The position numbers were made by a program, and so were the translations under genes. Positions 62,176 through 64,000 of a DNA stretch of 64,000 nt are shown here, piece by piece. This DNA is from Thermaerobacter sp. PB12/4term. GTDB taxonomy: Bacteria; Bacillota; Sulfobacillia; Thermaerobacterales; Thermaerobacteraceae. The notes under the pieces are model-generated. The model was not told the origin of the DNA. It did not search any database and saw only the letters and a list, made by a program, of their open reading frames with translations. The first letter of the stretch is position 1. Each line of letters opens with the position of its first letter. The stretch spans positions 2,356,001 to 2,420,000 of the forward strand of contig NZ_CP048407.1 of the NCBI RefSeq assembly GCF_003403315.2, in the 5' to 3' direction.

Positions 62176-63417
62176 GTGGCTATCCGGCGCGTGGTGATCG
62201 CCGGCGGCGGCTGGGGCGGTATCAAGGCGGCCCTGGAACTGCGCCGCCGCCTGGACCCGGCCGACGAGGTGGTCCTGGTCGACCCCAACCCCACCTTCCG
62301 GCTGGGGTTCCGCAAGATCTGGCTGCTGGTGGGCAAGACCCGGCCCGACGAGGCCACCCGCTCCAAGCATGCCCTCAACGACCGGGGCGTTCGCTACCTT
62401 CAGGCCCGCGTCACGGCCATCGCCCCCGAGGAGCGCTGGGTGGAGGTGGAACCGGCGGGCGGGCCGGGGTCCGGGGACCGCCGCAGGCTGGAGTGGGATT
62501 ACCTGGTGGTCGCCCTGGGCGCCCAGCCCCGGCCGGACCTGGTGCCAGGGCTGGTCGAGGCCCCCGGCGCCTTCAACTTGTATGATCCGGAGGGCGCCCT
62601 GGCCGCCGGCCGCCGGCTGGCCACCATGACCGGCGGGCGGGTGGTGGTCGCCATCCTGGGAGTGCCCTACAAGTGCCCGCCGGCCCCCTACGAGGCGGCC
62701 CTGCTGGTCGACGAGGCCCTCCGCGGCCGCGGCCCCCAGGGCCAGCCGCCCGCCGGCCGGCAGGACTTCTCCATCGCCGTCTTCACGCCCCAGCCCGGCT
62801 CCCTGCCCGTGGCGGGGCCTGCCGGCTGCCAGGCCATCGAGTCCAGCCTGGCTCTGCGGCAGGTCGACTTCCACCCGAACCGCCGGTTCGTCCGGGTCGA
62901 ACCGGGCCGCCTGGTGCGCGAAGGGGGCGAGTCCGAGCCCTACGACCTGCTGCTGGCCGTCCCTCCCCACCGGGTCCCCGAGGTGGCCGTGGCCGCCGGG
63001 CTGGCACCGGAGGGCGGGTGGATCGCCGTCGACCCCGCCACGCTGCAAACCCGCTTCCCCCGGGTGTACGCCATCGGCGACTGCACCCAGATCGCCATGG
63101 CCAACGGCGAGCCCTTGCCCAAGGCGGGCGTCTTCGCCGAGGGGGAGGCCGTGGTGGCGGCGGCCCACATCGCGGCGGCGCTGACGGGCAGCCCGCCGCC
63201 GGAGCCGTACCGCGGCGAGGGCTACTGCTTCCTGGAGGTGGGAGGCGGCCTGGCCACCCTGGTGGGCGGCCAGTTCCTGGCCCGGCCCACGCCGCGGGTG
63301 GAAGTGGCCTCGCCCTCCCGGGAATTTCGGGACCGGAAGCTGGCATTCGAACGGGAGCGGCTGGAGGGGTGGTTCGGACCGGCCTCTTGGTCCACGGAGT
63401 CTTCGCGGCTACAATAG
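62176..63417 (+). CDS. sulfide:quinone oxidoreductase-like flavoprotein
   Basis: A 413-residue flavoprotein of the SQR/FccB group. FAD motif is RVVIAGGGWGGIKAALEL near the start; a conserved Cys lies in GVPYKCPPAPYEAA, equivalent to a redox Cys of SQR and FCSD; the late motif is YAIGDCTQIAMANGEPLP. SQR-like enzymes oxidise sulfide to polysulfide and reduce quinone. I see only this one cysteine clearly in place, so the substrate is open. GTG 62176 follows GGGGGTGAT, a near-perfect ribosome binding site; an earlier GTG (62167) lies inside that site. Confidence 0.82.
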   Translation: MAIRRVVIAGGGWGGIKAALELRRRLDPADEVVLVDPNPTFRLGFRKIWLLVGKTRPDEATRSKHALNDRGVRYLQARVTAIAPEERWVEVEPAGGPGSGDRRRLEWDYLVVALGAQPRPDLVPGLVEAPGAFNLYDPEGALAAGRRLATMTGGRVVVAILGVPYKCPPAPYEAALLVDEALRGRGPQGQPPAGRQDFSIAVFTPQPGSLPVAGPAGCQAIESSLALRQVDFHPNRRFVRVEPGRLVREGGESEPYDLLLAVPPHRVPEVAVAAGLAPEGGWIAVDPATLQTRFPRVYAIGDCTQIAMANGEPLPKAGVFAEGEAVVAAAHIAAALTGSPPPEPYRGEGYCFLEVGGGLATLVGGQFLARPTPRVEVASPSREFRDRKLAFERERLEGWFGPASWSTESSRLQ

Positions 63418-63474
63418 TTTGAGCACCGAAATATCCGTCCGGTGGAACCTGCCGCGAGCTCTGGAGGTTGACCC

Positions 63475-64000
63475 ATGCCGGATCGAACACCCCCGCCGGC
63501 CGGTCCCGGTGCCGGCGATGCCCCTGCCCCGGGTGTCCCCGGTGGATGCCCCCTCTCGCGCAACGGGAGGTCGCAGGGGGAGCCTGCGGCCGGGCGGGGC
63601 CGGCCGGGGGGGCCCGCGTTCGGGACCGGTCGGCCCCGAACGGGTACGGCCCGGCCGCACCGGGGGACCCCCCGCACGGAGGTAGGGGCGGCCGGCGGCG
63701 GCCCCGCCGCGGAGGAGCAGCTCTCCCGGCACGGCTTCTTCATCCTGCTGCTTACGATGTTCTTGACGGTGGCCGGTTTCGGCATCGTGCTGCCCGGGCT
63801 GCCCTATTTTGCCCGGGAACTGGGCGCCAGCAGCCTGGAGATGGGGCTCATGGTCTCCCTCTACGCCCTGGCCCAGTTCCTATTCGCCCCGGTGTGGGGG
63901 TCCCTTTCCGACCGGATCGGCCGCAAGCCCGTGCTGATCCTGGGCATGACCGGCTTCGGCCTGTCCTTCGTCGCCATGGCCTTCGCCCGCTCGGTGGCGA
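63475..64000 (+). CDS. MFS transporter, partial (cut by window end)
   Basis: The first 175 codons of a major facilitator. After an 80-residue Pro/Gly/Arg-rich leader, the first span reads FILLLTMFLTVAGFGIVLPG and the motif-A loop is GSLSDRIGRKPVL between helices two and three, typical of drug:proton antiporters. ATG 63475 has TGGAGG 7 nt upstream. The frame is open to the edge of the window, so the substrate cannot be judged. Confidence 0.85.
   Translation, partial: MPDRTPPPAGPGAGDAPAPGVPGGCPLSRNGRSQGEPAAGRGRPGGPAFGTGRPRTGTARPHRGTPRTEVGAAGGGPAAEEQLSRHGFFILLLTMFLTVAGFGIVLPGLPYFARELGASSLEMGLMVSLYALAQFLFAPVWGSLSDRIGRKPVLILGMTGFGLSFVAMAFARSVA

Overview
The window is about 70% GC with GTG/TTG starts, strong purine-rich ribosome binding sites, spore-type proteins (a CotF-like coat protein and a GerD-like lipoprotein), HPr with both His15 and Ser46, and SufU. 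Together these point to a high-GC, Gram-positive, spore-forming Firmicute, most like the thermophilic Thermaerobacter group. That placement is inferred from gene content and style, not from a marker gene. There are no rRNA or tRNA genes, and I see no CRISPR array.

Layout. 0.1-3.4 kb: a MacAB-like export operon (small membrane peptide, FtsX-type permease, HlyD-type adaptor, ATPase), followed by the decayed stub of a HEPN-domain protein. 3.9-7.8 kb (minus): a methylcitrate-cycle operon, prpC-prpD-prpB. 8.2-14 kb: an accessory patch of membrane or secreted proteins of unknown function. It holds an IS3-family element (19-bp ends, 3-bp target duplication) inside a diverged duplicate of the end of a TraB/DUF5694-like gene, plus a frameshifted copy of that gene. 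14.0-18.4 kb (minus): nrdA-nrdB, encoding a ribonucleotide reductase with class Ic (Phe-for-Tyr) residues, behind a sigma-A-type promoter and a cobalamin riboswitch. 18.5-28 kb: glycerophosphodiesterase, 5'-nucleotidase, HAD hydrolase, acetoacetyl-CoA synthetase, a YkvA-like protein, acrylyl-CoA reductase and an MBL-fold hydrolase.

28.1-34.8 kb: a sugar ABC importer (binding protein, two permeases) with trehalose synthase on the minus strand, and a divergent MsmX-type ATPase. 34.8-37.4 kb: Nudix hydrolase, TerC and a polytopic membrane protein. 37.9-43.2 kb: a four-carbon acid-sugar (tetronate) catabolic operon of DeoR regulator, DUF1537 kinase, PdxA2-type dehydrogenase and GntP permease. 43.5-50.4 kb: coat protein, DUF1614 protein, RluA-family pseudouridine synthase, SufU, rhodanese, GerD-like lipoprotein, TrpS. 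50.5-58.1 kb: YkvI-like transporter, DsbA-DsbB pair, a CopD/cytochrome c fusion, CopC, and a beta-propeller protein. 58.2-64.0 kb: cold shock protein, NDH-2-like flavoprotein, ptsH-ptsI, a sulfide:quinone reductase-like flavoprotein and the start of an MFS transporter cut by the window edge.

How it fits together. The methylcitrate genes, acetoacetyl-CoA synthetase and acrylyl-CoA reductase suggest growth on propionate-yielding and short-chain acids. The trehalose and tetronate operons handle sugars and sugar acids. The DsbAB/CopC/CopD-cytochrome block is an extracytoplasmic redox and copper region. The most interesting regulatory arrangement is a B12 riboswitch placed in front of a B12-independent class Ic ribonucleotide reductase.
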